A stretch of 64,000 nt of DNA from Nocardia anocheti (GTDB lineage: Bacteria; Actinomycetota; Actinomycetes; Mycobacteriales; Mycobacteriaceae), in NCBI RefSeq assembly GCF_029675105.1, contig NZ_JAQQFV010000010.1, positions 124,001 through 188,000 on the forward strand, given 5' to 3'. The translations under genes were made by a program, and so were the position numbers. The notes under the pieces were generated by a model. The model ran no database searches. It was not told the origin of the DNA and saw nothing but the letters and a program-made list of their open reading frames with translations. This document shows, one piece after another, positions 63,994-64,000 of the stretch. Position 1 is the first letter of the stretch. Each line of letters begins with the position of its first letter.

Positions 63994-64000
63994 CGCGTCG

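Overview
The window is high-GC actinobacterial DNA, most likely from Nocardia or a close relative in the Mycobacteriales. This is an inference from gene content: IdeR/DtxR-type iron boxes, a geosmin synthase, a mycobacterial-type DUF5313 protein, and Acg- and Rv1733c-like dormancy proteins. Genes are tightly packed and very often overlap by 4 nt (ATGA or GTGA). No rRNA, tRNA, CRISPR array or intact insertion sequence was recognised.

1-15.2 kb looks like an iron and small-molecule island. A minus-strand biosynthetic operon (type III PLP decarboxylase, Eis-like acetyltransferase, AMP ligase, FAD monooxygenase running off the left edge) is followed by a DrrAB-like exporter with an iron box at its start codon. 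Next come a heterodimeric IrtAB-like ABC transporter with a divergent TetR regulator, and a complete FecBCDE-type ferric-siderophore importer with its own iron box. 15.2-22.4 kb holds a MarR/OhrR-like regulator with a palindromic operator, a secreted lipase joined to a broken TetR gene, small membrane proteins, an SDR pseudogene, an AraC regulator, and a DUF4239/proline-rich surface protein pair.

22.7-28.9 kb is the most interesting part. It is a four-gene operon: Family 2B encapsulin shell, two-domain geosmin synthase, second Family 2B encapsulin shell, and short-chain polyprenyl diphosphate synthase. The shells carry a cyclic-nucleotide-binding-like insertion and would often be auto-annotated as Crp-like regulators. 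The likely reading is a two-component protein nanocompartment that houses geosmin formation, with the prenyl synthase supplying farnesyl diphosphate. The operon is bordered by gene debris: remnants of an SDR, an aldehyde dehydrogenase, an acyl-CoA racemase, and an IS481 transposase.

29.9-36.8 kb is an accessory and stress region with a possible PD-(D/E)XK-like protein, AIM24, DUF3618 and holin-like envelope proteins, a small cassette with DUF4236, two STAS proteins and a PAS-ANTAR regulator. 36.8-58.6 kb has glutamate dehydrogenase, an iron-boxed AraC regulator, an ABC exporter, two metallophosphoesterases, a nucleotidyltransferase-BON fusion, a large catalase with an apparent frameshift, a LysR/EamA locus, a lipase with a lipoprotein, a two-component system with a double-module kinase, and an unrecognised two-gene membrane/coiled-coil operon. 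59.8-64 kb resembles a DosR-type dormancy locus: two universal stress proteins, a flavodoxin-like protein, an Acg-like nitroreductase and an Rv1733c-like membrane protein around a shared divergent promoter.
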